From Parerythrobacter sp. (lineage in GTDB: Bacteria; Pseudomonadota; Alphaproteobacteria; Sphingomonadales; Sphingomonadaceae), in contig JANQPE010000031.1 in NCBI GenBank assembly GCA_028289565.1, positions 1-45,497 of the forward strand: a DNA stretch of 45,497 bases. The letters are read 5' to 3'. The first letter of the stretch is position 1; every line of letters starts with the position of its first letter. Positions 10,840 through 20,847 of the stretch are shown here, piece by piece. A program made the translations under genes and the position numbers. The notes under the pieces were generated by a model. That model had not been told where the DNA came from. It searched no databases and was given only the letters and a program-made list of their open reading frames with translations.

Positions 10840-12482
10840 CCACGCTCGCTCCCTCGTCCCCAATACGGCAGGCAATCCCGCGAATCCCGGCCAAGGCACT
10901 GGGCTTGGTCGTTCTCGGCCTGATCGTGCTGCTCCAGTTGGATCTGATCTTCGCCAAGAGCATAAACTGGGACGAATTCTTCCATTTCAGCCAGATCCAC
11001 CAGAGCCTGCGCGGCGAACAGGTACAGTGGTTGCAGACGCCCTATGTCCACCTGTTCGGCTGGGTTCCGTCGCTTCCCGGCGGGCCGATCGATCATATCC
11101 AGACGATCCGGACGATGATGCTCGGGTTCGAGCTGGTTGTGCTTGTCATCATCTACGACCTTGCGCGCCATTTCGGCACCCGGCGGGCCGCGCTGGTCTG
11201 TACTCTCGCTTTCGCTACAGGCGGATACGCCTTCCTGCATGCTTTCGCCCTGCGCGCCGACATCATCGCCGCTGCGTTGGCGATGTCGGCCTTGTGGCTT
11301 GGCATCCGCAAGCCACTTACCCTGCCAGTACTCGCCGGCATCGCCATTCTGCTGGGGCTTGGCTGCATAGCCACTCTCAAGACCGTTCTTTACACACCTG
11401 TCTTTGGTGCCGCCCTCTACCTGCGCCGCGGCGAGATTGTCCGCTCCGGCTGGTCGGTGGTCGGCTTTGCCGGGTTCGTGCTCGTCGCCATTGTCGGTAT
11501 CGTCCTGTTTGGCGGGGCTGCCGCGGACAGTCTCAGCGGTCTCGCGAAATCCTCATGGGAACGCATGTTCGATGGCGGATTGTTCCCGCAGGCACGCTAC
11601 CTAATGCGTCAACTGACGATCGCGCCGTTTTTCACCGTGCTTGTTGTAATGACGGTATGGTGGCTGATCAAATCCAGCGCCTCGCACGAGCGCAAGATTG
11701 TTCTTACCCTGCTCATGGCGCCGCTGCTTTCGGTGGCCGTCTATCGCAACGCCTTTCCTTATTTCTACGCCTTCATCCTGCCGCCGGTCGCGATCGCCCT
11801 CGTTCCCGCGGCCGAGATCGCGCTGAAACGATACGGCAAGCTCGCGGTCTTCGTCGCACTCTTCACCAACGCCCTTGTATTGTGGTGGGTCGAACCGCGC
11901 GACATCCTACCAACGCAGCGTGCATTGCAGGCCGATGTTCGCACGGCATTCCCGGCACCCGTCACCTATATCGACGAAAGCGGTATGATCGGCGATTACC
12001 CGCGAGCCGTACCGCATTTCGCCTCCGGCTGGGCATTGGGCAACTATTGGACCAAGGGCCACCCGGAATACGCGCAAGCGACGGAAAAAGCGGCTGTGCC
12101 GTTATTGATCGCCAACAGCCATGCGCTAGCCAACGTGTTTGCGGATCAACCGGTCGGCGACCGCCTCCTGCCCGAAGACGAGGCATTGCTTCGCGCCAAT
12201 TTCGTACCGCATGGTGGGATGGTATTCGTCGCGGGCAAGCGGATTCCGGCCCGTTCCGTGTTATCAGGCGAATATCTCGCGACACCGGGAAGCTATCGGG
12301 TGGAGGATGCCGCCGTTGCGATCGATGGTATCCGGCACGAAGCCGGAGCGACCGTGTCGCTCGACCGCGGCAACCATCGGTTCGAAAATCCGTCTGATAC
12401 GCCCGCCACCCTGCGCTGGGCGGCGGCAGGCGAGGCGAAGCCCGGCATGTTGACCCTGCAACAGCTTTTCACGGACTACTGA
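10836..12482 (+). CDS. Multi-TM GT-C/GT39-like glycosyltransferase
   Basis: Many TM segments and NWDEFFHFSQ acidic motif in first periplasmic loop; 4-nt overlap with preceding GT2. Confidence 0.7.
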   Translation: MTTLAPSSPIRQAIPRIPAKALGLVVLGLIVLLQLDLIFAKSINWDEFFHFSQIHQSLRGEQVQWLQTPYVHLFGWVPSLPGGPIDHIQTIRTMMLGFELVVLVIIYDLARHFGTRRAALVCTLAFATGGYAFLHAFALRADIIAAALAMSALWLGIRKPLTLPVLAGIAILLGLGCIATLKTVLYTPVFGAALYLRRGEIVRSGWSVVGFAGFVLVAIVGIVLFGGAAADSLSGLAKSSWERMFDGGLFPQARYLMRQLTIAPFFTVLVVMTVWWLIKSSASHERKIVLTLLMAPLLSVAVYRNAFPYFYAFILPPVAIALVPAAEIALKRYGKLAVFVALFTNALVLWWVEPRDILPTQRALQADVRTAFPAPVTYIDESGMIGDYPRAVPHFASGWALGNYWTKGHPEYAQATEKAAVPLLIANSHALANVFADQPVGDRLLPEDEALLRANFVPHGGMVFVAGKRIPARSVLSGEYLATPGSYRVEDAAVAIDGIRHEAGATVSLDRGNHRFENPSDTPATLRWAAAGEAKPGMLTLQQLFTDY

Positions 12483-12484
12483 TC

Positions 12485-13594
12485 GTGGAACGGCTCGATC
12501 ATGCCACTCTGCTCAACGCTGCACCGGCACCGCCCCGTGTATGGTTCATTACCCGCAAATGGGGGCCCGCGATGGGCGGGATGGAAACCTATTGCGAACG
12601 CCTGACCAAAGAACTCGGCCGGATGACCCCGCTCGAAGTGATCGCTCTGCCTGGCCGTGCAGACGGATCGCCACCGCATTGGTGTGCGCTCATGCTGTTC
12701 CCCATGATGGTCTTGCGTCGCTGGCTGGCGCGCGAAACCACGCCAGACATCCTGCATCTGGGCGATATGGCAATCTGGCCGCTGGGTTTGCTCACCAAAA
12801 TATCGCGACAACCTGTCCGCGCGATCCTCTCAGCGCACGGTACAGATGTCGGCTATCATCGCAGGGGTGGCCTGAAAGGGCGGCTCTACGGCTTCTATCT
12901 CAAGCTCGGCGCGCGCTTGCTGCGTGATGCCACGGTGATAGCGAACTCGGCAGCCACCGCAGCCGCCGCATGCGAGACAGGCTGGAGGAAAGCCGAGATC
13001 GTTTCTCTCGCAACCGATATGCCAACGCCGAAGGCAGGCGTCGCACAACACGATACGATCCTGTTCGCCGGGAGGCTGGTCGAACGAAAAGGCTGTGGCT
13101 GGTTTATTCGTAACGTCCTGCCGCTCTTGCCCGAGTATCTGACGCTCGAAGTTGCGGGCACGGTATGGGATGAAAGCGAGAATGCCGCACTCGATCACCC
13201 TCGCATCCGCTTCCTCGGACCACTGCCGCCCGGTGAATTGGCCGAGCGCTATGCCCGGTCCCTGTGCGTCATTGTACCGAATATCGCTGTCACCAATGGC
13301 GAATTCGAGGGTTTCGGCCTCGTTGCCTGCGAGGCCGCGGTCGCGGGCGGTGTAGTCCTTGCCGCACATCGCGATGGTTTGCGCGAGGCCGTGATCAACG
13401 GCGAAACCGGTTATCATCTGACCAGCGGCGATGCACGATCATGGGCAGACCGGATTCACGATGTCACAACCTGGTCGCCTGATCGCCGCGAACGGTTCAT
13501 CGCCGGAGCCAAGGCGGCTGCGAAGTATCACTATTCCTGGCCTCGTGTCGCACGCGAGACGCTCGACGCCTATCGGCTGGAGACGGTGCGATGA
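12485..13594 (+). CDS. Glycosyltransferase family 4 (GT-B)
   Basis: MGGMETYCERLTKEL, FAGRLVERKG, EGFGLVACEAAVAGGVVLA; 4-nt overlap with next gene. Confidence 0.9.
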   Translation: MERLDHATLLNAAPAPPRVWFITRKWGPAMGGMETYCERLTKELGRMTPLEVIALPGRADGSPPHWCALMLFPMMVLRRWLARETTPDILHLGDMAIWPLGLLTKISRQPVRAILSAHGTDVGYHRRGGLKGRLYGFYLKLGARLLRDATVIANSAATAAAACETGWRKAEIVSLATDMPTPKAGVAQHDTILFAGRLVERKGCGWFIRNVLPLLPEYLTLEVAGTVWDESENAALDHPRIRFLGPLPPGELAERYARSLCVIVPNIAVTNGEFEGFGLVACEAAVAGGVVLAAHRDGLREAVINGETGYHLTSGDARSWADRIHDVTTWSPDRRERFIAGAKAAAKYHYSWPRVARETLDAYRLETVR

Positions 13595-14940
13595 ATTTCG
13601 AGAGGCTGGCAAAAGCCGGCCGGATACTGGATGGGCCGATTGCCCGGGGCTCCATGACCAGCCTTGCCATACGGATCACCGGGCTCGGACTGGTCTATCT
13701 TCAGGCTGTCCTGGCCGCACGATTACTCGGCGTGGAAAGTTACGGGATCGTGTCGGTTGCCCTGGCGGTCATCAATATCGCGGCGATAATTGCCGTGTCG
13801 GGATACCAATCGCTAGCCATACGCGAGGTTGCGCGAAACATATCCAGCGAAAACAAAACCCTGCTCCCGCCTTTCATCGATCTGGCCAAAGGGCTGGTCA
13901 CACGCCATGCAATCGCAATCGCTGCTGTCGTGGCCTGTATTGCCATAGCTGCGAAGCCGATAGTGTATCCTTACGACAATGCCATCATTCTGGCGGCAAT
14001 TTCCATTCCCGCAATGGCCACGATTCACCTCTGGCGTGGGATCTCCCAAGGATTCGGCGATGTCGCCGCCGCGCAATGGCCGGGCGAACTCCTGCGTCCC
14101 GCGATTACCATTACCGGGACAGTAGCGCTCTTCGTGTTCAACGGAAATCTCGGACCGCTCGACTTTCTTGCAGCCGTACTCGCAAGCTCCCTGCTCGTAG
14201 CGGTGACGGGGCAAAATCTTGTCCATCACAAGCTACGGACATATTCGACCGATGCTGTTCCGCAGGATATGCGGCGCAATTGGCGAGCCCAGGCACGCCC
14301 CTTTGCCGCGATAGCCGCGATCGCCATCCTTCAGGGCGAATTGGCAGTCCTCTTGCTGGCCCTCTTCGCATCGCCCGAGGAAGCCGGTCTTTATCAACCG
14401 ATCGCACGCATCGCGCCACTGGTAACCCTGCCCGTCCAGGCCGCAGCCATGCGTTATACACCACGCCTCGCCGAAACATGGGAAAGCGGCCAAGCCCGGC
14501 TTGCGCTTCGTCTTACCGACCTTTTCACCTTGGTTACATTCGGATTGAGCTTGGTTCTATCGCTGGCTCTCATAGTGGCGGGTCCGTTCATATTCGCACT
14601 GTTCGGGGAAGAATTCGTGCCGATGGCCTCTATTCTATGGATTGCATTCCTGGGACCATTGGTCAGCGCTGCATGCGGGCCTGCGGGAGCCATAGTGACC
14701 ATGATAGGCCGCCCCGTACTGGCAACCTATTCTCTCGCCGCGGGATTGATGGTGCAGATTGTTCTCGGAGCAGCTCTCGTCCCCGCATATGGTGTCGCAG
14801 GCGCGGTCACCGCCATGTCCGCAGGAACAGCATTCGCCTGGCTGATCCTGCTCTACAACGCCTCCAGAACGGCAGGTTTCAATCCGTCGTTGATTGCCGC
14901 GACAGGTCGATTGCTCGCTCTGAGGTACTCAGCTAGCTAG
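13591..14940 (+). CDS. Oligosaccharide flippase (Wzx/MOP superfamily)
   Basis: About 12 hydrophobic segments, AARLLGVESYGIVSVALAVINIAAI, C-terminal GVAGAVTAMSAGTAFAW. Confidence 0.85.
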   Translation: MNFERLAKAGRILDGPIARGSMTSLAIRITGLGLVYLQAVLAARLLGVESYGIVSVALAVINIAAIIAVSGYQSLAIREVARNISSENKTLLPPFIDLAKGLVTRHAIAIAAVVACIAIAAKPIVYPYDNAIILAAISIPAMATIHLWRGISQGFGDVAAAQWPGELLRPAITITGTVALFVFNGNLGPLDFLAAVLASSLLVAVTGQNLVHHKLRTYSTDAVPQDMRRNWRAQARPFAAIAAIAILQGELAVLLLALFASPEEAGLYQPIARIAPLVTLPVQAAAMRYTPRLAETWESGQARLALRLTDLFTLVTFGLSLVLSLALIVAGPFIFALFGEEFVPMASILWIAFLGPLVSAACGPAGAIVTMIGRPVLATYSLAAGLMVQIVLGAALVPAYGVAGAVTAMSAGTAFAWLILLYNASRTAGFNPSLIAATGRLLALRYSAS

Positions 14941-14950
14941 CGGAGCGAAC

Positions 14951-15712
14951 ATGGCCGACACCGTAACTGAATTCTATGACGATTTTCTCGAAAAGACGAT
15001 GGTGCGCTACCGCATCGTCGGCAATGCGCGGCTCGATGCCGCGATCGAGCTCGTCGCCAAGTATCTTCGCCCTGGCATAACCGTCGCTGACATCGGTTGC
15101 GGGATCGGTATTGTGAGCGAAGCGCTAGCTCGAAAGCAGCGCGGTGCCGACATTATCGGACTCGATCTCTCGCCCCAAAATATCCGTTACGCGCAGGCGA
15201 CGGTGGACGAGCCGAATGCACGTTTCATCGCTTCGAGCATTACCGAGCAGTTCGATGCGCTGAGACGTACAGCGAAGCGTCCGGTTGACCTGGTGTGCAT
15301 GATCGATGTCCTCGAACATATCCCTGAAGCCGACCGGCGACAATTGTTCAGCGATATCGCGGATATCTGCTCGAACGAAGCGATCTTCGTGCTGACCTAT
15401 CCAACTCCGGAGTTCCAGCGCTATCGCGCCGAACACGATCCCGAGATCCTGCAGGTGATCGACAACGTCGTTGAATTCGATGACCTGTATTCCGAATTCC
15501 GGGAAAGCGGCTGGCATTTGGCGAGAATGGATTATCGTGGCATTTGGGTGGAAGACGAATATGTCTACCTGGTGTTGCGCCGCAAAACCCCGGACGAGTT
15601 TCCACAGCGCAAGGAACCCTTCCTGGCCTCGCTCCGACGGCGCGCGGGAAGGCTGGCGATTCGCCCCTATCTGCGTTGGAAGTACGAGAAACGCCCCTTT
15701 CGTGAGCGGTAG
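14951..15712 (+). CDS. Class I SAM-dependent methyltransferase
   Basis: VADIGCGIGIVSEALA, IGLDLSPQNIRYA, DLVCMIDVLEHIPEADR. Confidence 0.9.
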   Translation: MADTVTEFYDDFLEKTMVRYRIVGNARLDAAIELVAKYLRPGITVADIGCGIGIVSEALARKQRGADIIGLDLSPQNIRYAQATVDEPNARFIASSITEQFDALRRTAKRPVDLVCMIDVLEHIPEADRRQLFSDIADICSNEAIFVLTYPTPEFQRYRAEHDPEILQVIDNVVEFDDLYSEFRESGWHLARMDYRGIWVEDEYVYLVLRRKTPDEFPQRKEPFLASLRRRAGRLAIRPYLRWKYEKRPFRER

Positions 15713-16922
15713 TCCGTCCATCCGGATCGCGCATATCTCGACAAGCGCCCTGCCCCGCTCGGTCGGTGGTTTGCAGATAGCGGTCGACAGCCTGATCGGA
15801 GCGCAGAGGCGGCTTGGCCACGATGCCCGCTTGATTACGCGGTGGCGGCAGGCACAAGCCGCAAGCCATGCGCAGATGGGTTATCCGGTCCATGCCTTGC
15901 TTCCCAATCCGACACGGGCCGGCAACGACTTCCGTTCCGGTAGATTGCGGATGCCGACGGAACTTTCCCTGGCGTGGCACCAATTTCGCAATCGCTTCGA
16001 CATCATCCATGCGCATTGGCTCTATCCGACTGGCTGGCTGGTCGAACGGGCTTGCCGCAAGCTGGGATTGCCGCTCGTGGTAACATCGCACGGCGCGGAT
16101 CTGCAGCAGGAACACGGGACAGGCTACGGATACCGTCAGTTTCCCAAAAACGAACTGCGCCTGCGCGCGCTCGTGCCGCACATAGATGCCGCTGTGGCGA
16201 TTTCCGACACGCTGCGCGACCACATGCTCGAAATCGGAATTCCAGCGGAAAAGATCCATCGCATCGGCAACGGGATCGACGCCGCGCGTTTTTCGACGGC
16301 CAGGGGCCGGCGCGACGAGGTACGAGGCAGGCTCGGGATTGGCAAGCGACAGACATTGCTCCTTTGCGTCGGGCGCAACCAACCATCCAAAGGCCTGACG
16401 GCGTTCTCAGACATATTGACAGGATTGCGCGCCGACGGACGCGATGTGGTCGCTTGCCTGGTAGGACCGGGCACGACCGATCTTGCCGGATTCTTCGCCG
16501 AAGCCGGGTTGAGCGACAGGACCATCCTATTGGATGCCATCGCATCGGAAGAAACACCTCCGCTATTCCCGCCCGACGGTCTCGTCGACCTGTACGGCGC
16601 AGCGGATATCTTCGTCTTCCCATCGCTTAGCGAGGGTGCCCCGCTCGTGCTTCTCGAAGCTATGGCGGCAGGCCTGCCTGTTATCGGCAATCGGGTCCAG
16701 GGCATCCGCGATACGATCGAACACGAACGGACCGGCCTGCTGGTGGAACCTCGCTCCGCGAACGCCATGATCCAGGCTATCGCGCGACTGTGCGACGAGC
16801 CGGAGCTGTACCGGCAATTGGTACAGGCGGGTCAAGAGGACGCCAATCGGCACAGTTGGGGCGCCATCGCCGCGCGTCATGGTGAAATCTATGCGCAGCT
16901 CTTGCGGGAAAAGCGAGCATGA
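15702..16922 (+). CDS. Glycosyltransferase family 4 (GT-B)
   Basis: GTG start at 15702 (VSGSPSIRIAHISTSALPRSVGGLQIAVDSL); FVFPSLSEGAPLVLLEAMAAGLPVIGN; overlaps upstream stop and downstream start. Confidence 0.85.
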   Translation: MSGSPSIRIAHISTSALPRSVGGLQIAVDSLIGAQRRLGHDARLITRWRQAQAASHAQMGYPVHALLPNPTRAGNDFRSGRLRMPTELSLAWHQFRNRFDIIHAHWLYPTGWLVERACRKLGLPLVVTSHGADLQQEHGTGYGYRQFPKNELRLRALVPHIDAAVAISDTLRDHMLEIGIPAEKIHRIGNGIDAARFSTARGRRDEVRGRLGIGKRQTLLLCVGRNQPSKGLTAFSDILTGLRADGRDVVACLVGPGTTDLAGFFAEAGLSDRTILLDAIASEETPPLFPPDGLVDLYGAADIFVFPSLSEGAPLVLLEAMAAGLPVIGNRVQGIRDTIEHERTGLLVEPRSANAMIQAIARLCDEPELYRQLVQAGQEDANRHSWGAIAARHGEIYAQLLREKRA

Positions 16923-17935
16923 ACACGAAAATCACTGTCCTGATGACCGCGTATAACGCCGAACGCTATCTCGAGGCCGCACTCGACAGCGTGCTTGCAC
17001 AGACAATGACCGATTTCGAATTACTGGTCATCGACGATGCTTCGTGCGATGCGACACCATCGATACTGAACGAATATGCCGGGCGCGATGGCCGGCTGCG
17101 GATCATCCGCAACGAGACGAATCTCGGACCTTACCCGAGCGCCAATCGGGGCCTTTCCGAAGCGGTCGCGCCAATCATTGCGCGACTCGATGCCGACGAT
17201 ATCTGCGAGCCAAGCCGGCTAGCGGCACAACTCGCCTATCTCGATACCCATCCTCGCTGTCTGCTGGTCGGAAGTGGCTATCGTTCGATCGACACCGAAG
17301 GGAATACCCGCTTCGTAAAACCCAACCCGATGGATCCGCAGACTGCTGCATTCGTCGCCCGGTTGCGTATGCCGATGGTCCATCCGTCCTTTTGTTTCCG
17401 CGCGGCGCTGCCCGATGGGGAGCCGGTCCGCTATGACGAGAATGTACCGATCGCCGGTGATTATGCACTAGCGACCACGCTAGCCGCGACCGGCGAGATC
17501 GCTGCACTGGATGCCATCCTCGTCAATTACCGCATGCACGCAGACAACATTTCAAACACCAGGCTGGACCGTCAACGCCACTATGCGCACCGTATCGCCA
17601 GCGCGGCAGTCGCACAGCACTATCCGGTCGAAATCGCACTCGACCTGCAAGCCTTGATCGATGTGTACTACCGGCGCTCAAGACCTTCTGCCGCAAGCTT
17701 GTCACAAGCCGTGCGCGGCCTCGATGCGGCATCGGATGCGGAGAACAATGCGCCTCGCGCAATTCGCGAACGCGCCGCCGGCATCCTCGCCGAAGCCTTT
17801 ATCGGTGGATCGTCTGCCAAATTTCCCATGGCCGCCGGACTGGTGTTGCATGCCCCGCGCTACGTGCCTCCCCTGCTTCGCCGCTTCGCGCAGACACGCG
17901 GATGGCTTGTCCATCCGTCCATGCATGAGGCCTGA
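16919..17935 (+). CDS. Glycosyltransferase family 2
   Basis: MTAYNAERYLEAALDSVLAQTMTDFELLVIDDAS, ARLDADDICEP. Confidence 0.92.
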   Translation: MNTKITVLMTAYNAERYLEAALDSVLAQTMTDFELLVIDDASCDATPSILNEYAGRDGRLRIIRNETNLGPYPSANRGLSEAVAPIIARLDADDICEPSRLAAQLAYLDTHPRCLLVGSGYRSIDTEGNTRFVKPNPMDPQTAAFVARLRMPMVHPSFCFRAALPDGEPVRYDENVPIAGDYALATTLAATGEIAALDAILVNYRMHADNISNTRLDRQRHYAHRIASAAVAQHYPVEIALDLQALIDVYYRRSRPSAASLSQAVRGLDAASDAENNAPRAIRERAAGILAEAFIGGSSAKFPMAAGLVLHAPRYVPPLLRRFAQTRGWLVHPSMHEA

Positions 17936-17938
17936 CTC

Positions 17939-18787
17939 TCAGCGAGCGAATTTGCCCCATAACCAGCCAAGCGCATAAGGAGGCAGATAAAGCGGTATGA
18001 ACAACCAGTCGGCCCAGTTAGGCGGAGCAGAAGGATTGGGTGCCCCGCCCTGCCGCGCGCGTCCGTAGCCGGCATAGATCATGCGCTTCAGAATCCAGCC
18101 GAGCCGTAATCTCTCGGGTGGGACGAGATGCGTGACCTGTGCCGTCCCGGCATAAACAACCTTCAGTCCCAATTCGCATGCACGATAACAAAAATCGCTC
18201 TCTTCACCGCCAAACAGCCGCCCATCACGGCGGCCCAGCGCCTCATCGAAGACAAATCCGACCGGCAGCTTCGCCGTGTCGATGCCGAAGCCGGCCCCGA
18301 CCACGCGCCCTACTTCCATCGTGTCCTCGCCCAGTTCGAGCATCGAGTACTGATCTCGCAGGACACGGGCACGTGTATATGCCGGGGGATCGAAGGGCCA
18401 ACCCGGCTCGATCCGGCTCCCTGCGATCGCAACCTTGTCCTGCTCCAGTGCTTTGGCGAGAGCGACCGCCCAACCGGGTGCCGCCAATGCATCTGCATCA
18501 AGAAACAGGATCAGCGGATGACGAGCCTCGGCGAGTGCAAGATTGCGGGCTGCGGACAGACCCGGAAGGCGTTTGCGCAAGAGCCGGAAATCCAGAGCCT
18601 TGCCCGCAAAATCGCTCTCCTTGATCGTGCCATTCGCGGATTGATCGACAAACAACACTTCGCCGCTGACGCCTTCCTGCGTTACCGCATGCGCGATGAC
18701 CCGGCGAAGCAGCTCGTCGTCCTCCGCATAGCGGGTCATGGTGATGGTAACCGGTCGCGGCACTCTGACTCCCCGGCAATGCGGCAA
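17939..18787 (-). CDS. Glycosyltransferase family 2
   Basis: LPGLSAARNLALAEARHPLILFLDADALAAPGW, GGEESDFCYRACELG; convergent with preceding GT, 3-nt gap. Confidence 0.85.
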   Translation of the reverse strand: MPHCRGVRVPRPVTITMTRYAEDDELLRRVIAHAVTQEGVSGEVLFVDQSANGTIKESDFAGKALDFRLLRKRLPGLSAARNLALAEARHPLILFLDADALAAPGWAVALAKALEQDKVAIAGSRIEPGWPFDPPAYTRARVLRDQYSMLELGEDTMEVGRVVGAGFGIDTAKLPVGFVFDEALGRRDGRLFGGEESDFCYRACELGLKVVYAGTAQVTHLVPPERLRLGWILKRMIYAGYGRARQGGAPNPSAPPNWADWLFIPLYLPPYALGWLWGKFAR

Positions 18788-18954
18788 TCCGTGCCGCGTC
18801 TCCTGTAGGGGATCGCTAGCGAAAAGCAGGCCCGGTTCCCATCCCGCCCTTAGGAAAAAAATAAGGTTTCCGACTTATTCACCAATTTTCCGAAGGCCTT
18901 CTTCGCCATATTGTGTCGATGCCTTCAGCAGAAACGGATCTTTTGGGGGCGAGA

Positions 18955-20490
18955 ATGAGCGCATTCGGACGCAAGAATGGACCGGGGGGGATGAAACCCG
19001 GTGCCCGACCGTCCTTTGGCGTCGCCAAGCCCATGCGAGGCGGCAACAAGAAGGCTTCCGACGATGCCGTGCCTCCTCCCGGCGGCGAACAATTCCCGCC
19101 CTTGCCCAATGAGGAACCCGCAACAGAAGCAGCTACTTCCGACACATCCCAGCCCAACAAGGCGGATGCCATGACCCGTCTCGCCGATCGCGCCAACATG
19201 GTGCACGAACAGGCGGAGGTCAGCGGGTTCGAGGCCAGCGTCCACAAGATCAAGGAACAGGTGCTTCCCCGCCTGCTCGAACGCGTCGATCCCGAAGCAG
19301 CCGCAACGCTGACCAAGGAAGAGCTTTCCGAAGAATTCCGCCCGATCATCATGGAAGTGCTGGCCGAGCTGAAAGTCACATTGAACCGGCGTGAGCAGTT
19401 CGCGCTCGAAAAGGTACTGATCGACGAACTGCTCGGCTTCGGTCCGCTCGAAGAACTTCTCAGCGACCCCGATGTCTCGGACATCATGGTCAACGGGCCG
19501 CAGCAAACCTACATCGAAAAGAAGGGCAAGTTGCAACTTGCCCCGATCCAGTTCCGCGACGAACAGCATCTGTTCCAGATCGCCCAGCGGATCGTGAACC
19601 AGGTTGGCCGTCGTGTCGACCAGACCACGCCGCTGGCCGACGCCCGGCTCAAGGACGGCAGCCGCGTCAACGTGATCGTACCGCCTCTGTCGCTGCGCGG
19701 AACGGCGATCTCGATCCGTAAGTTCTCCGAGAAACCCATTACCCTGGACATGCTCAAGGAATGGGATTCGATGAACGACAAGATGTGCACGGCGCTGAAA
19801 ATCGCCGGCGCATGCCGGATGAACGTCGTCATTTCCGGCGGCACGGGCTCGGGCAAGACGACCATGCTCAACTCGCTGTCGAAGATGATCGATCCGGGCG
19901 AGCGCGTACTGACCATCGAGGACGCCGCGGAACTTCGCTTGCAACAGCCGCACTGGCTGCCGCTCGAAACCCGTCCGCCAAACCTAGAGGGTCAAGGCGC
20001 CATTACCATCGGCGACCTGGTCAAGAACGCCTTGCGTATGCGCCCAGACCGGATCATCCTGGGCGAGATTCGCGGCGCCGAGTGCTTTGACCTCCTTGCA
20101 GCCATGAACACCGGCCATGACGGTTCGATGTGCACGCTGCACGCCAACAGCCCTCGCGAATGCCTGGGACGCATGGAAAACATGATCATGATGGGCGACA
20201 TCAAGATTCCGAAGGAAGCCATCTCGCGCCAGATCGCTGAATCGGTCGATCTGATCGTGCAGGTGAAGCGCCTGCGTGACGGTTCGCGTCGGACTACCAA
20301 TATCACCGAGGTAATCGGAATGGAAGGCGACGTGATCGTGACTCAGGAACTGTTCAAGTTCGAATATCTGGATGAAAGCGAAGACGGCAAGATCATGGGT
20401 GAATTCCGCAGCCAGGGACTGCGTCCCTACACGCTGGAAAAGGCGCGCCAGTTCGGATTCGACCAGGCATATCTCGAAGCCTGCCTGTAG
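18955..20490 (+). CDS. cpaF: CpaF/TadA-type secretion ATPase
   Basis: MSAFGRKNGPGG start; DPDVSDIMVNGP, GGTGSGKTTMLN Walker A, RPDRIILGEIRGAE, TGHDGSMCTLHANSPRECL. Confidence 0.95.
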   Translation: MSAFGRKNGPGGMKPGARPSFGVAKPMRGGNKKASDDAVPPPGGEQFPPLPNEEPATEAATSDTSQPNKADAMTRLADRANMVHEQAEVSGFEASVHKIKEQVLPRLLERVDPEAAATLTKEELSEEFRPIIMEVLAELKVTLNRREQFALEKVLIDELLGFGPLEELLSDPDVSDIMVNGPQQTYIEKKGKLQLAPIQFRDEQHLFQIAQRIVNQVGRRVDQTTPLADARLKDGSRVNVIVPPLSLRGTAISIRKFSEKPITLDMLKEWDSMNDKMCTALKIAGACRMNVVISGGTGSGKTTMLNSLSKMIDPGERVLTIEDAAELRLQQPHWLPLETRPPNLEGQGAITIGDLVKNALRMRPDRIILGEIRGAECFDLLAAMNTGHDGSMCTLHANSPRECLGRMENMIMMGDIKIPKEAISRQIAESVDLIVQVKRLRDGSRRTTNITEVIGMEGDVIVTQELFKFEYLDESEDGKIMGEFRSQGLRPYTLEKARQFGFDQAYLEACL

Positions 20491-20500
20491 GCTTTTTCTT
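20477..20500 (+). terminator. Rho-independent terminator overlapping the end of cpaF
   Basis: AAGCCT-GCCTGT-AGGCTT hairpin followed by TTTCTT; 3' arm begins inside the stop codon. Confidence 0.5.
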
Positions 20501-20616
20501 ATATGGCACCGGCCCGCTTCCCCGCCCAACCAGCCGATACAGTAGCGGGGCATGATCGGGTGATTGGCGAGGGAGCGAGCCGGTGCCGTTTCAATATCAA
20601 TACGAGTTCGACAAAT

Positions 20617-20847
20617 TTATCCGGCAGCGATCCCTTTCATCGCCAGCGTCAACAAGCCCGCGCCGATAATCGCACTGGCCAGAAATATCGCTCGCCAGGG
20701 CACCCACCCAACGCCGTCGATACGCGCCCGCTTCATACGCCGGTTTTCGGCAAATGTCGCAAAAAGCGCAAGCAATACGAAAAACGCGCCCCACAGGCCA
20801 ACGATCTCCGCGTCGCTGGCAAAGATCAGGAAACGCTGCACAGTCAC
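20617..20847 (-). CDS. Small two-TM hypothetical protein
   Basis: 76 aa ORF with hydrophobic segments; overlaps the DUF938 stop by 4 nt. Confidence 0.6.
   Translation of the reverse strand: MTVQRFLIFASDAEIVGLWGAFFVLLALFATFAENRRMKRARIDGVGWVPWRAIFLASAIIGAGLLTLAMKGIAAG

Noticed and set aside
10760-12397. 545-aa ORF overlapping the GT-C gene in another frame
   Set aside because: Composition (Arg/Pro/Ser-rich) is typical of off-frame translation; the GT-C frame has TM segments and coupled start/stop overlaps.
13431-14936. 501-aa ORF overlapping the flippase gene
   Set aside because: Off-frame Arg/Ser/Gly-rich translation; the flippase frame is well supported.
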